Positions 11,801 to 22,042 of a stretch of DNA of 64,000 bases are shown here, one piece after another (position 1 is the first letter of the stretch; each line of letters begins with the position of its first letter). Below the pieces are notes generated by a model that did no database searches, was not told the origin of the DNA, and saw nothing but the letters and a program-made list of their open reading frames with translations. Made by a program: the position numbers and the translations under genes. Source of the DNA: Rhea pennata (Eukaryota; Chordata; Aves; Rheiformes; Rheidae); NCBI RefSeq assembly GCF_028389875.1, contig NC_084666.1, positions 32,334,308 to 32,398,307 of the forward strand, written 5' to 3'.

Positions 11801-14715
11801 TGTCTGACTATGCAGCATGACTGTATAGCTCATCAGTGCATATCTATATGAATGAAATGCCCCACTACAGGAAATTAAGTTTGCAAGTGTTGGCTATGAC
11901 TTAAAATGTGTTTTTATGGATTACCACAATTTCATTGATATTGCTGTCATGTAAAGTTACCTTACTGAAAGACTGTAAATTTTTACTCTCTCATATATCA
12001 GCCTCATACAAACTTTGCATTTTGTTCTTTTCTTTTCTTTTTTTTTTTAGCTTTAATGGCATTTCTTTTTGACCTAAAGGCTTTAGTGGACATGATGTCT
12101 ATTGGTACACTTCTTGCTTACTCACTTGTGGCAGCCTGTGTCCTCATACTTAGGTGAGTCAAAAACATTGTTTTTATTCTGCTATGTTTTATTTTGTGTT
12201 GTTCAGCATACAAACAGAACTGTGTATTTTTTTGCTATACAGCTAAATGTTTAAAAATTAGCTGTACGCATATAAGATTACTAAGCAGTGACTCTTCAAG
12301 AAAACATTGAGCACTTATATTGTAATACCAATATAGCAATTAGTCAAATCCAAACTTCATGTGAAGTCTAGACACCTTTTATTTTCCAAAAGAATTGATC
12401 CAAACATTAGCTCTAAAGGTACTCGTTTTATGCTTGATTCCAAAATACATTTAACAATATTTTGCATTTGAATATGATTTGCGCCGTGCATCAGACCTAT
12501 TATATTGTGGGAGCTCTACGTGAAAGACATGTATGTTCCAAATAGCTCACAAGATGAACCAATTAAAAGAGTGGAATATTGAAAACAATTGTATTGTGTT
12601 ATCCTAGTCAGTGAGGCCAAACGTTTCAAGACGTGGTAGTCTCGGAAGAGAGTAAAAACATGCGCTCTCAATGAGGTTATAAATAACTGTCAGTAAAACT
12701 GTGGGTATCATCTGTTGTGTTTGTAATGTGATGGAATAATATTGATATATTGATAGCCATAGGCTACTTCGTTATGTATGTTGTATTTCTTATTAGGGTA
12801 GTTACGTAACAAAGATTCTGACTTTTTAAGTTACTGTAGGAGGCTAAATTGATAACTTTGAAATGTATAATTAATTACAAGCTTAAATTCTGTTCAAATC
12901 CAAAGGTTGCATTAATTTACACTTCAAAGAAGACTATACTTTATCCCATGGTGATTTATTTAAAATATACTTTGTAAAAATGTTTAAATCCTAACAAAGC
13001 AGATGTAAAATTTCAGCCTGAGCCAGTTAATAGGCCTCTTATGCTATTGGAAACAAATCAGAATGAACGTGCTTCTGCTGAAAAGAGTGGTTTGGCTTCC
13101 CTACACTTACCTGCCTTTGACCACCAGATTGGTCATTTATCTCATCCATTGGAGCACAGAATTAGCTTAATAAACTGCCCCCAAAGCCTCATACAAACCT
13201 ACTAAAAAAGTGAGTTGCCATAGTTTGTTTGTATATGATAGTGACTACGAATATGCTGTTGCAGTACACTTATAAATTGGAAAATTTAAAACCTCTACTA
13301 ATTTAGTGTTTAAATGCATTCCTAGAGGCATATTCCTTCAAATTTCAATTTAAACTTATTTTTTATGTTTATTCTCCTGTTTTATCCATAGGTACCAACC
13401 CAGTTTAACCTATGAGCAACCAAAATATTCTACAGAAAAAGCAGCTTTGGCTTCATCAGAAAGGGAATCTATAATAAGTGAATCACAGATAACTATGATA
13501 CAAGAGAATCACTTCAGTCTTCAGACCCTGATTAATCCATCCAGCCTACCTACAGAGCAGACTGCAACTACTGTTAGCTTTCTAGTGGGTCTATTAGGTA
13601 AGTACTCAGCTGTCCAAACTTGTATAAGCTAATGTAAATAATTTTATTAAAGAAAAATTAAAAAACCCGGTGATAACGCACCTTCTAACAGTCATCATTA
13701 ACATGTTTTTCTGGAGAATGTGTTTATAATTCTCGATAGATGTAATCTATAAGCTAGTATATTTCCCTTCAAATAAACATTTTCATTATAACATTTCATA
13801 CTGCTGAATATCTGCTATCATTCTTTTTAAAAGTCACTTCCTTTTCAATGCAGAGCTTAAGTGACCTCTTTCCTATTTCCATCATTTTGTTTTTCACACA
13901 GCTTTCTTGGTTTGTGGCTTAAGTGTTCTCACCACATATGGGACTCATTTCATTGCTAACTTGGAGCCCTGGAGTATTGGCCTTCTTGCTGCATTGGTGG
14001 TGCTCTTCATAGTTACCATTCTCCTCATCCAAAGGCAGCCTCAGAACCAGCAGAGAGTGGCCTTTATGGTGAATAACCTAAATCTCTAATGAGAATCTGA
14101 CTATATTTTAGCAAGTGAGAGAGAAAGACTGTCATTTTCAGGCAGTTTCTCATTAGTGCGCTGTTACTGTTGTAGGTTTTTGGGGGAGTGTAAGAGAAGG
14201 AGATGCTGACAGTTGAAGTGGAGGCATGTGTAGTCCAGTCTAGATCTGCTCAGGATGAGAGAAAGGATTTCACTCTGATCATGTGGTGTGCACAGGAGCG
14301 CGGTTTTGCAAAATGGGTATTACAATGATGTTGGTGTGAACAGCTGCTAATACAACTACTGGATCTGACAACGCAGATCTAGGTATTCCATTAGACCCAT
14401 CCCCAAAATACATTTTCCTGAGACATACCACCAACATACCAACATACCACCAATTTTAGTCCTCAGTTTAGATGCTTATAAACTGGGCAAAGATTTATTT
14501 TTCATTTTAATTTACAACCAGCTTGTCTATGTTGTATATGATGATTTGGACCACACACAGTTCATACCTCCCACAGTGCCAACCTTTCATTTATGTTCTA
14601 AGATGAGTTACCTATCTTATGGACATGCAGAAAATGGGAAAGAATGAAGTATATTGATGAAGGTCAAGAAATCTGATGGGGGGACAATTTGGAAAGAAGA
14701 GATATATATAGTATG

Positions 14716-14755
<40 letters not shown>

Positions 14756-16001
14756 GTATGTATAAAATATGTATATTACCTTTGATAAAGCTAATATTTT
14801 TCAGCTATAGATGCAGGAATTCAATAATACATGTTCAACACAAGCTGGAAAGCTTTTCTTCACTGCCTAGAGAATATATTTTAAATATATTTTAAAAGTT
14901 TAAGATATGTAGAAATCAGTAGTTAAACCCAAGCAAAGAGAAAATTTCACTGTTTACTTATTTCAGTAAGAAAATTTCCCACATCTTTTTTAGTGAGTAG
15001 GTGTGCCACCTCTAGTTTATGTTGTATAACTCAAGTGTGACATTAATAGTTGAAACTTGTAAGAAATAATATGTAATACTACAAACATATTATTATATAT
15101 TTCCCCTTAGGTTCCACTGTTGCCATTTTTGCCATCATTCAGTATTCTGGTGAATATTTATTTGATGGTACAATTAAGTGGAGAAACTTGGATCAGATTT
15201 AGCTTCTGGATGGCACTTGGTAGGTATTCAATTCATTTCAGTCACCTTTTATGTTAAGCTTGACGGTTGCTCTCTCAGATCCTTCAATTCTCTTCCTTTA
15301 AATATCTGGAATAACTCTTTGTTTTAATAAAAGCCAGCTGATATTTCTTGTCAAAACAACAGCATGCCTCCGAAGATGTATAAATCCAGAGCCCTAATTG
15401 TAAATACAGCTGTGAGGAACTGGGAATAATCAAAGTTATAGAGACCAATTCCAATAGGCCACAATTGTTTCTAGTAAGTATAGCTGAAATTAAGCAGAGA
15501 GCTGTTTATAAATTTCCTTCCCACTACATCAGTTCTTCTCTTTTAAAACAGGGAAAACTACATTAATTTCATCTAGTTGTAAATTAGCGATAGTAGTTTC
15601 AATGACCTATTAGAGTAATGAAGTAGACAAAAATGATGCAAGCTTCCAAAGGAACAGGGCAGACCTGAAGCATGACTTTCAGGTTACCAGATGCAGATAG
15701 CTAAAGCAGGGACTTGTTTTGGAAAAGAGGCTCAGCCAGGGAGTAATAAATAATTACTATTTAATGCATTATTTACCTGAAAACCCTATTAACTTTTTTT
15801 TTTCTTTTGGAAGGCTTCTTCATTTATTTTGCTTACGGCATCAGGCACAGTCTTGAAGGCCATCCTAGAGATGGAGATGAAGATTCTTGTTCAGAGAATA
15901 GTGGGATGCAAGAAAAGAACCCTGTGGAAGAAGAGGATGAACATGAAAATGCAAATGAAAATGATCAATTTCTTGCACATGAGAGGACAAGTGAATGTTA
16001 A
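1083..16001 (+). CDS. SLC7A2: Cationic amino acid transporter 2 (CAT-2), complete spliced CDS, gene level
   Basis: CAT-2 is a plasma-membrane, sodium-independent carrier for arginine, lysine and ornithine, and supplies arginine to nitric oxide synthase and arginase. Joining eleven exons with GT-AG borders (1083-1458, 2379-2534, 4940-5105, 5653-5789, 6507-6729, then 9268-9407 or 9823-9959, 12051-12153, 13392-13597, 13902-14068, 15111-15219, 15814-16001) keeps one frame throughout. The result is 1971 nt (656 aa) or 1968 nt (655 aa), against about 658 aa in human. The product follows human CAT-2 from end to end: the TM1 glycine motif [11 protein letters not shown] near residue 45, [14 protein letters not shown] near 87, a large extracellular loop with N-glycosylation sequons near residues 227, 234 and 240, [20 protein letters not shown], the alternative segment at 353-399, RQPQNQQ, and an acidic C-tail ending TSEC. 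The sequon near 234 and its adjacent Cys look extra relative to human. Any untranslated first exon was not recognised. Identification is by recall of the family, not a database search. Confidence 0.97.
2379..2534 (+). CDS. SLC7A2: SLC7A2 coding exon 2
   Basis: The acceptor is ttatgaag| and the donor is TCAG|GTAAGA. The exon is 156 nt, phase 1 to phase 1. It encodes [17 protein letters not shown] and the start of the next membrane helix, both closely matching mammalian CAT-2. Confidence 0.95.
3429..3454. repeat. Poly(T) tract
   Basis: Twenty-six consecutive T in an SLC7A2 intron. It could be the tail of an old minus-strand retroelement or simple slippage, and no element body is recognisable beside it. 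Confidence 0.85.
4940..5105 (+). CDS. SLC7A2: SLC7A2 coding exon 3 (membrane helices and start of glycosylated loop)
   Basis: The acceptor is ttttatag| and the donor is ACAGA|GTAAAT. The exon is 166 nt, phase 1 in and phase 2 out. It encodes [18 protein letters not shown], a hydrophobic helix, and then the extracellular loop with sequon NLT near residue 227. The donor was chosen over a possible upstream GTAACA because only GTAAAT keeps the frame into the next exon. Confidence 0.92.
5653..5789 (+). CDS. SLC7A2: SLC7A2 coding exon 4
   Basis: The acceptor is ttctttcag| and the exon is 137 nt. It encodes [20 protein letters not shown] and [19 protein letters not shown], the conserved CAT core. 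Two N-glycosylation sequons (NCS, NVT) sit at its start. The donor ACTG|GTAAAAAAT is weak, lacking the usual G at +5. A long UG repeat begins about 10 nt downstream. Confidence 0.94.
5797..5867. repeat. (TG)19 microsatellite inside a 71-bp alternating purine-pyrimidine tract
   Basis: Pure TG repeat covers 5800-5837, then runs into GCGCGCGTGCACGTGCACATGTGTGTATATA-type sequence without breaking purine-pyrimidine alternation until 5867. The tract starts 7 nt after the donor GT of SLC7A2 coding exon 4. Confidence 0.95.
6507..6729 (+). CDS. SLC7A2: SLC7A2 coding exon 5
   Basis: The acceptor is tttttttcag| and the donor is CAAG|GTAAAG. The exon is 223 nt, phase 1 in and phase 2 out. It encodes [16 protein letters not shown], a membrane helix, and [17 protein letters not shown] up to SLCALST. 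It ends just before the alternative segment, with the Ser codon split so that it can join either alternative exon. Confidence 0.95.
6730..9267. other. SLC7A2 intron before the alternative exons
   Basis: AT-rich intron of 2.5 kb. TGCATG motifs lie at 9221-9226 and 9244-9249, just upstream of the CAT-2B-type exon. No other exon or mobile element was recognised. Confidence 0.7.
9221..9249 (+). promoter_or_regulatory. Two TGCATG (RBFOX-type) motifs upstream of CAT-2B exon
   Basis: TGCATG occurs at 9221-9226 and 9244-9249, 42 and 19 nt before the exon's first base. UGCAUG is the binding site of RBFOX proteins, which usually repress an exon when bound upstream. Function here is inferred from position only. 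Confidence 0.5.
9268..9407 (+). CDS. SLC7A2: SLC7A2 alternative exon, CAT-2B type (47 residues)
   Basis: The acceptor is tttttactcag| and the donor is GCAG|GTGAGA. The exon is 140 nt and encodes [36 protein letters not shown] and onward, residues about 353-399. It matches the high-affinity CAT-2B/CAT-1-type version of this intracellular loop in sequence and in length, being one codon longer than the other exon. Mammalian CAT-2B has Glu at the 18th residue and Asn at the 30th; here they are Lys and Ser. Two TGCATG motifs lie at 9221 and 9244. Inclusion must be exclusive of the next exon, because using both or neither breaks the frame. Confidence 0.93.
9408..9822. other. 415-nt intron between the mutually exclusive exons, with A/C-rich tract
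   Basis: Positions about 9618-9727 are almost free of G and strikingly A/C-rich, with repeated CAGCA and ACAACA-like runs. The segment may be an expanded (CAAA)n-type simple repeat or a splicing regulatory region (CA-rich RNA binds hnRNP L-type proteins). No TGCATG was seen in this intron. Confidence 0.6.
9823..9959 (+). CDS. SLC7A2: SLC7A2 alternative exon, CAT-2A type (46 residues)
   Basis: The acceptor is tttctgttctag| and the donor is TCTG|GTAAGC. The exon is 137 nt and encodes [20 protein letters not shown] and [20 protein letters not shown]. The Arg in AMARDG and the missing codon after AKVS are the signature of the low-affinity, high-capacity CAT-2A isoform (liver and muscle in mammals). 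It is an evident tandem duplicate of the 9268-9407 exon, 415 nt downstream with the same phases. TGCATG motifs follow at 10015, 10062 and 10537. Confidence 0.94.
9960..12050. other. SLC7A2 intron after the alternative exons
   Basis: AT-rich 2.1 kb intron. Besides the TGCATG motifs and the very long polypyrimidine tract before 12050, I see nothing gene-like. The two-strand ORF overlap at 11467-11766 has no recognisable similarity. Confidence 0.65.
10015..10067 (+). promoter_or_regulatory. Two TGCATG (RBFOX-type) motifs downstream of CAT-2A exon
   Basis: TGCATG occurs at 10015-10020 and 10062-10067, 56 and 103 nt after the CAT-2A-type exon, with a third at 10537-10542. Downstream UGCAUG usually enhances inclusion of the preceding exon. 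The role is inferred. Confidence 0.5.
12051..12153 (+). CDS. SLC7A2: SLC7A2 coding exon 7
   Basis: A very long pyrimidine tract precedes the acceptor, and the donor is TTAG|GTGAGT. The exon is 103 nt and encodes [19 protein letters not shown] and [14 protein letters not shown], a loop plus membrane helix nearly identical to human CAT-2. It joins either alternative exon in phase 1. Confidence 0.95.
13392..13597 (+). CDS. SLC7A2: SLC7A2 coding exon 8 (variable loop)
   Basis: The acceptor is ttttatccatag| and the donor is TTAG|GTAAGT. The exon is 206 nt and starts [18 protein letters not shown], followed by a Ser/Glu-rich loop containing SESQITM, then [12 protein letters not shown], the start of the next helix. 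This loop varies between CAT paralogues and its ends are conserved with CAT-2. Confidence 0.93.
13902..14068 (+). CDS. SLC7A2: SLC7A2 coding exon 9
   Basis: The acceptor is tttttcacacag| and the donor is TATG|GTGAAT. The exon is 167 nt and encodes [17 protein letters not shown], a second helix, and [14 protein letters not shown]. The frame stays open past the donor for a few codons, but the family sequence continues (VPLLPFLP) only in the next exon, which fixes the splice site. Confidence 0.94.
14717..14755. repeat. (TC)n(TA)n compound microsatellite
   Basis: About ten TC units followed by about nine TA units in an SLC7A2 intron. Confidence 0.9.
15111..15219 (+). CDS. SLC7A2: SLC7A2 coding exon 10
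   Basis: The acceptor is atttccccttag| and the donor is CTTG|GTAGGT. The exon is 109 nt and encodes [20 protein letters not shown] and [16 protein letters not shown], the last two membrane helices of CAT-2. Only the spliced frame, without an ATG, gives this protein. Confidence 0.94.
15814..16001 (+). CDS. SLC7A2: SLC7A2 last coding exon and stop
   Basis: The acceptor is ttttggaag|. The exon encodes [20 protein letters not shown], then an acidic Glu/Asn-rich cytoplasmic tail ending ERTSEC, with TAA at 15999-16001. The final residues match the EKTSEC end of rodent CAT-2. The acidic stretch is less conserved than the helix. Confidence 0.94.
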
Positions 16002-19000
16002 TCTATGCAAACATACAAGTCTTTTAAACAGTAAACTGACAATATATTTGCTGACTGAACTTTCAAAAGCTTCACCAACCAACATTGTGCCTCTTGAAAG
16101 TGTTTACCAGAAAGCATGGCTGATAATTTGGACAAGCTGCTGATCTGTTTTCGTCATTTCAGAACTGGCAGCATGAAGAGTAATATTTAAAATTAAAAAA
16201 CAAACAAGAAAAGTACCCTTTGGCAAGCAAGAAATCGGATGCTTTGTTTGAACCATCATACAAAATCCTTGGGAATCACAAAATATGAAGAACTGTACAA
16301 CTACCTGCTAGAAGTTCTCAATATTCTACAGTGCCCTGTGAACACAAGTGCCTTTCATATTTTTTCCTTTTCTCTCTTAAGTGTTTTTGTCACAGTCTGA
16401 TGGTGTCTGAAATAACAAAGCAACTAGCTCACTCAGATTAAAATACCTAGTGTTTTCTATATAACTAATTCTAGTGGGAGATAAATTGCAAATAGGTCTG
16501 GAGAGTATTTTGCAAAACAAATGATAAATGAACAGATTTGATTCTATGCAAAAAGCAGGTATTTTAAATATCTGTACATAGAAATGATAAACAAATGGTT
16601 GTTTACCCTTACTAATCAGTGCTCATGGAGAACCCAAATAGGGAAGCTACTTTAAAGGTTTTTAGTCTCTTAAACAATAATCAAGATTGCTACTTCTATC
16701 TTTCCTTTCAGTGTTTCTATGTATATAAAATAATACTCCCAAGAAGAGTTATATTGTTTTTTCCAGAAGCACCTGGGAAATAATCTGTTAGTCACAACAC
16801 TGATAGTGACATGCTTACAAGATTTATCAGTGTTCTGCTACTGATTTCAGAAGGGCCCAGATTTCATCCCTGACTACATAATTTGGTACTTACATACGGC
16901 TGTCATCAAGTTTTCCTCCTCACTGCTAATCTTCTCCCCCCATGTTTTCTTTTCCTTTAGCATGTGCTGAGGTTTCTACTTCTGAGACTGGTCATTACAG
17001 ATTACTTCTCCTCAGAAAAATTAATGCATAAAATCACAGCCTTTTATTCAGGTAGAAGGGGAGGTTAAACAGAGGCTTAGGCTTTGGAAAGAATCTTCTT
17101 TAAAACAGTATTTCAGTGCTTTAGACATAGGTATTTTAACACTTTTTCTCAACAAATAGTAGGCTTAATACCTTGAAGGATTCAAAAATATAGAGTTATT
17201 TTGCAAGAATGTATTTATAAAAATAATTTCCCCAAAGTAAAAAAGAACTATCTTGAACTTTGTCATGGAGAGCTGCAGTCTAAAGCATAATACTACTGGC
17301 ATTAATCATTGGCATTAATCTTTGTTGTTAGTTATAAGAATTTTATATTCTGAGAGAGCTATGTTGGTCAATAGTAAAAAGAACCTTATTTTTTTATAAT
17401 ATCTGGAATTTTACACCCCCCCCAAAAAAAAAAAAAAAAAAAAAAGAGGTTAAGTTATTCCTGTCTCTCTTGCTTTCTGTCTTTTTGACAGCAGCAGATT
17501 CTGGCAATTTTTTCATCTATAAGTGAGTTCTGTTGTTTTAAGAGAGTAATATACATACATTTTGAAGGGTGGGAAAATAAGTGCTTTTTGATAGAGACCC
17601 TAGCAATGTGCTTACAGGGTCACAGAGTGGAGTAAGTTTGTTGTTTTCAGCCTAATCTCTTGCTTTTCAGTTTGAATTGGGATGAGAACATTTTGCGCTG
17701 CTGGGAAGATGGAGAGGGAGATTTATGCTGTTGCACTAGTGGCCTCTACTGGCTACTCAAAAGTAGCAACCTGAAAAGAATTGCACTATTGCTTCTCTTG
17801 TTGGGCACGATCTCAGTTTTATGGTAATTCAGAGAGACTCTCCAGAAAACATTTGCACAGAGACCAAAGCAGGGCGTTAGCGGTTCCCTTGTTCCTCTAA
17901 GGAAGCGTATGATAAGCATACAATGAGAAAAATACCCCTTTCTTAACTGAGGTTTCAGAATAAGCCCTTTAACTGTTGTTATCCTAGGGACTGTTGTTCC
18001 TAAAAACTGGCAGCTCTTAGAAACAGATGGGACCCAGAGAAAGAGGAGAAACTATAGGTAGGTGGCAGTGGGATACTATTTTTTGACATATCATAATGCA
18101 TCCAGAATTTATCTTAAGTGGTAGCTTCATCTTTCTGCAATTCATTGTTGTTTTATATGATGTCATTAAAGAAATACTCAAGTGTCCTATACAGACAGAT
18201 GATAATCTAAGTAAATATTTGGTTACTAGGAATTAATAGGATTTAAGGGCCATTTTCAGAACTATTGATGCGTTTCAATACCTCCAGTTAGTGAACAAAA
18301 GAGCTGTCAATGTCAGCTGGATCTGCTATTTTAATTGTTCTTCTCAGAGGCCCATTTTTATGAAAACGTGATAAAAGAGCCATACATTCTTGTTTGAAAT
18401 GTTAAAATTAAAGACCTTCAAAGCTATTCAAATGAATTCAGTACAGTAATACTCAGAGACATCAAAGCAAAGGTTTTATTTAAAAGTAAAGGAAAAAATG
18501 AGTAAATGAATCTACACTGTTGTTTTTAATCCCACAAATATTTGCAACAGAGAAGTTGATGCTTTTCCTGCTCAGTTACTGCTCTGTCAAGACCACAGCT
18601 TCTTCCATGGTTGTACTTTTAGAGGATGTTCTTACCTACTTAGCTTACACAGCACGCTTAAATCCTCAGCTGCAAAAATGCCATGCTGTTGGAGCAAATT
18701 GGTAGCGTCCAGTCAAAGCTTTTGCACAATGTCTATACAAGCACCCAGTGAAGTGTGTCTCGCTTTAAATTGCTTCCGTCTCCACGTGTGTGGGAAGCAG
18801 AGACTTTTTTCTCTGGATGCAGAGCAGGCAAGCCAGGCTCCCAGGATGCTAACTCTGCTGCTGTTCAGTGGTGTGGGAGGAAGCCTCCATTCCCTCCCAG
18901 CACCAAACTTGATCATACAGAATGTATGTGCCTGCACCGGTCTATATGTTGCCACCTGTCTGTCATTAGCCCATAGTTATTTTTATGTATTGATTAAAAT

Positions 19001-20420
19001 AATTTCTATACTGCACTGGGATTTTCCTTTGAAGGGATACTGTCAACATAATACTATCTTCTGACTAAAGAAAGTGCTGCCTTAGTGCTAGATAAGACTT
19101 TTAGGGATGGAGAAAATCAATTTTTCCAGCTTATTTACCTAATGAATTTGTCAGCACTTTGTGTATAGACAGTTTCCTACTTTATTTATTAATAAATATT
19201 TCTCCTCTCTTTTTATGGAAGTGAATTACATGAAAATGAAAGAATGTGACTGTACAAATGTTGCTAAGGGAGATTGGGAGCAGCTGCAGCAAGGAAATAT
19301 CCATTTAACTAACGAGATGTAACATGAAATTAAAGGAAAGTCATTGGGTATTCTCAGTTGCTTCAACTGTGCAAAACTTATTTATATATACGTGTATAGT
19401 TAATGTCTTTATTAGTCAGTGGCTAAGCAAGATCAGTATATGCCAGAAGGAAGATACTTATTGTATATGCAATCTTGAAATTCCAGTCACTTTAATGGGA
19501 CTTCGCAGGAACAAGCTATGTGAAAAATAGCTGTGCTAGCTCTTACACAGGAGGCATATGTGAGATAAATCCTGATTTTGTACTCATGTTGCTGCACAAG
19601 TATGTCTATATTTGCCAAGAATGCAGCTGAACACATGAAAACACAAGTCCAATGAAATTAGGTTATTGTTGTTTTTTTAACACAGTTGTCAATATTGTAA
19701 ATTATTTTGTGCAAACAATTATATGCATTAATATAAAATATCTATTACTGCAGATAGGTTATTGTATTTTTTTCTTTCATTCTGAAAGAAATCCTCCAAA
19801 TGTTATATTCACTATGTGCCTTTAGATATAGCAATTATTTTTATCCAATTGGATTTAGTAAAGTAAGCCAAAGCATATTTAAGGGAGAACAAATCTGTGT
19901 TATCCCTCAGTGAGACATTAGTGTTATAAACCATTTGTGTATAATCTTTCCAAAGTGTTCCTCTTTTGGTATTTTAAATTCTACTACTAATTCTGCAATA
20001 GGAAATTTCATATGGTATCTTAGATTTTGTTGTCTGTTAGTTTGTATATAACTATTTTGTTAAGAACTTTGCTTTTCCCTGCATAACAAATGCCAAGTAG
20101 ATTTCTTAAATCTGACATGTTATGCATTAAGGCTTTTTATTTTACCTGCTCTTGGAAAGTTTTTAGTAATAAACATCCATACAGTGATATAGGATTACTT
20201 AGGTAGTTATTTATGAATTTAACTATGGAATAGTTTAGCTATGCCATGCAGTAACTTCAAATGATGCAAAAGATTTGGAGGCAAAATACAGTAAAGCTTT
20301 AAAAAATATTCTTATTTTCTTAGAGGATGAATGTACAAATCTAGCCACTTTTTCCCTTAAGTTTATGCAACGATACACCTTTTTAAAAGAAATAAAATGT
20401 AGATTATTTTCATAGAGCTT
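16002..20420 (+). other. SLC7A2: Probable SLC7A2 3' UTR
   Basis: This long AT-rich non-coding stretch follows the SLC7A2 stop. Canonical AATAAA signals occur at 19191, 20168 and 20391. The last is the best candidate for the distal end, because the CpG island of the next gene starts about 1 kb later. Several ATTTA pentamers lie near 19180-19200. A C8-A22 homopolymer block is at 17416-17445. The true end cannot be fixed without transcript data, and I see no gene-like ORF here. Confidence 0.55.
17416..17445. repeat. C8-A22 homopolymer block
   Basis: Eight C followed by 22 A in the presumed SLC7A2 3' UTR. Internal priming of cDNA at this A tract could mimic a polyadenylation site. Confidence 0.9.
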
Positions 20421-21459
20421 TTAAGAAGTACCAAATCACATGCACTGTATGCATCCTGAGATGCTGAAATCTAAACAAAATGGGTGAAATCTGTGGGACT
20501 GTGCAATCATTTTAATCAGGTATGAGACCCTGGAAATTGAGATACATTTTATACAGCAGGAATTCAGTTAATATGATGGCTTGCATGTGTTACTTGGTTA
20601 CACAAAAAAACAAAAAAAGCCCTCTTCAACACTCTTAGGCCCTAATTCTTCCCAGACTTGCCAGGACATTTGTACAAATTACTGTATGCTCATTGAAAGC
20701 GCCAGGACTATTCAGTGTGGCAAATATATAACATTTTACAGAAAGAGCAAGGGGATGTTCACATAATGAAGGATCTTTATATTTGTCTTTAATTTCCTCT
20801 ATCTTTAATATTTGTGATATACATTTTGAGAATCTCTACATTTTAAACAGACCTTTCCAAAGCTAAATATGACTTTACCATCTCCTAATCTGTTTTTCAT
20901 TTGATTTTAGGAATCAAACTTTTTAACATTAGCCAAATGTAAGTATTTCTGTGCATAGGGATGCATTAGAAAGAACTCTGTATATATGTGAATGCTTATT
21001 TTTAATTGTCAGTTGGACAAATTCTGTTGTCTGTGTAGTTTTCATCAAGCGTTGCCCTGGGCAAACTCCAGCTTCACCAACAGAAGTTTAGTTGGGAGTC
21101 ACAATGCAGGAGAGGAGGATGTAAATCCATAATGTTTAGGAGGGCTTTTTTCCTTTGTGTTAACAGACAGTACAGCATGAAATATATGTTCATTTTTAAT
21201 ATTAGTGTTTATATCCATTTTAAGCTTTCTATATGTACACTGTATAATCTGTACCCGTGCAGATTATTTCTGCATTCAATGCTGCTGTGCATTGAAATCG
21301 CAGATAGGAGGATTATGAAGCTACTTAAACTAAGAATCTATGTTTCTTCAGAGTGCTCTAGCCTGAATGACGTCTTGATTTTTTTTATGAATGTAAAAAA
21401 ACATGTTTAGCATATGTGTAAGAATATGGTGCTTCCCCCGCCCCCACACACACTCTAAC
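20421..21459. other. Intergenic spacer between SLC7A2 and PDGFRL
   Basis: About 1 kb of AT-rich sequence between the last likely SLC7A2 polyadenylation signal and the PDGFRL CpG island. It might instead be the extreme end of the SLC7A2 3' UTR. No ORF of note. Confidence 0.5.
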
Positions 21460-21987
21460 AGTAGAGTTACAACCCGCGACGCCGGTCGTTACCTCAGCTC
21501 CCAGCGCGGGCGGGGACTGTAGCTACGGCGCGTTACTCGCCGCAGGGCGAGCTTCGCGGGACGGCAGCTGTGCGTCTGTTCTGTGCTCTTAAAATAAAGC
21601 CGCGCGTCACTTGTACGTTCTTTACACAACAGCTCTAACTTTAACCGCCACCGCAGGATTCGTAAATGCTAGAATAACACAGCGACTTACTGCGGTTAGC
21701 GTGTCAGGTGTCTAACGCTTTACAAACCAGAGCTCATCGCCAGTCGTAAGAGCATGTAGGCGTTTCCAGGGGGGAAATAAACGGCTCTGCTCTACATTAA
21801 AGTCTTTTATCTTCCCAGTGCTCCGGAGGGTAGGGCAGTCGTCCTCCCCGTCCCTCCTTCCCCTCAGCGAGGAGCCGCCGCCGCCCCCCGCCAGCCCGCG
21901 GGGCCCAACGGCCCGGCCCGGCCTCCCGGGGCGCCGCCGCGCCCCGGGCTCCTCCCCACGCCGCCGGGGCTGGGGGCCGCCGCCGCC

Positions 21988-22042
21988 ATGCGGTTCTGGG
22001 TGCTCCTCAGCCTGCTGCTGCTGCACGAAACGCTGCCGCACG
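21988..22042 (+). CDS. PDGFRL: PDGFRL exon 1, signal peptide
   Basis: The ATG at 21988 sits in a strong Kozak context (gccgccgccATGc). It encodes [18 protein letters not shown], a typical signal peptide parallel to the human one. The donor is CACG|GTGAGC, phase 1. The 5' UTR upstream is undefined, probably beginning about 21800-21900. Confidence 0.93.

Larger units (their letters stand above)
12154..15813. other. SLC7A2 introns between the last five exons
   Basis: Introns at 12154-13391, 13598-13901, 14069-15110 and 15220-15813. They are AT-rich with no recognised elements, apart from a (TC)n(TA)n microsatellite at about 14717-14755. Confidence 0.7.

Noticed and set aside
18520-19064. Clustered ORFs of 61-128 codons on both strands in the SLC7A2 3' region
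   Set aside because: No similarity recognised, overlapping on both strands, and in a probable 3' UTR.
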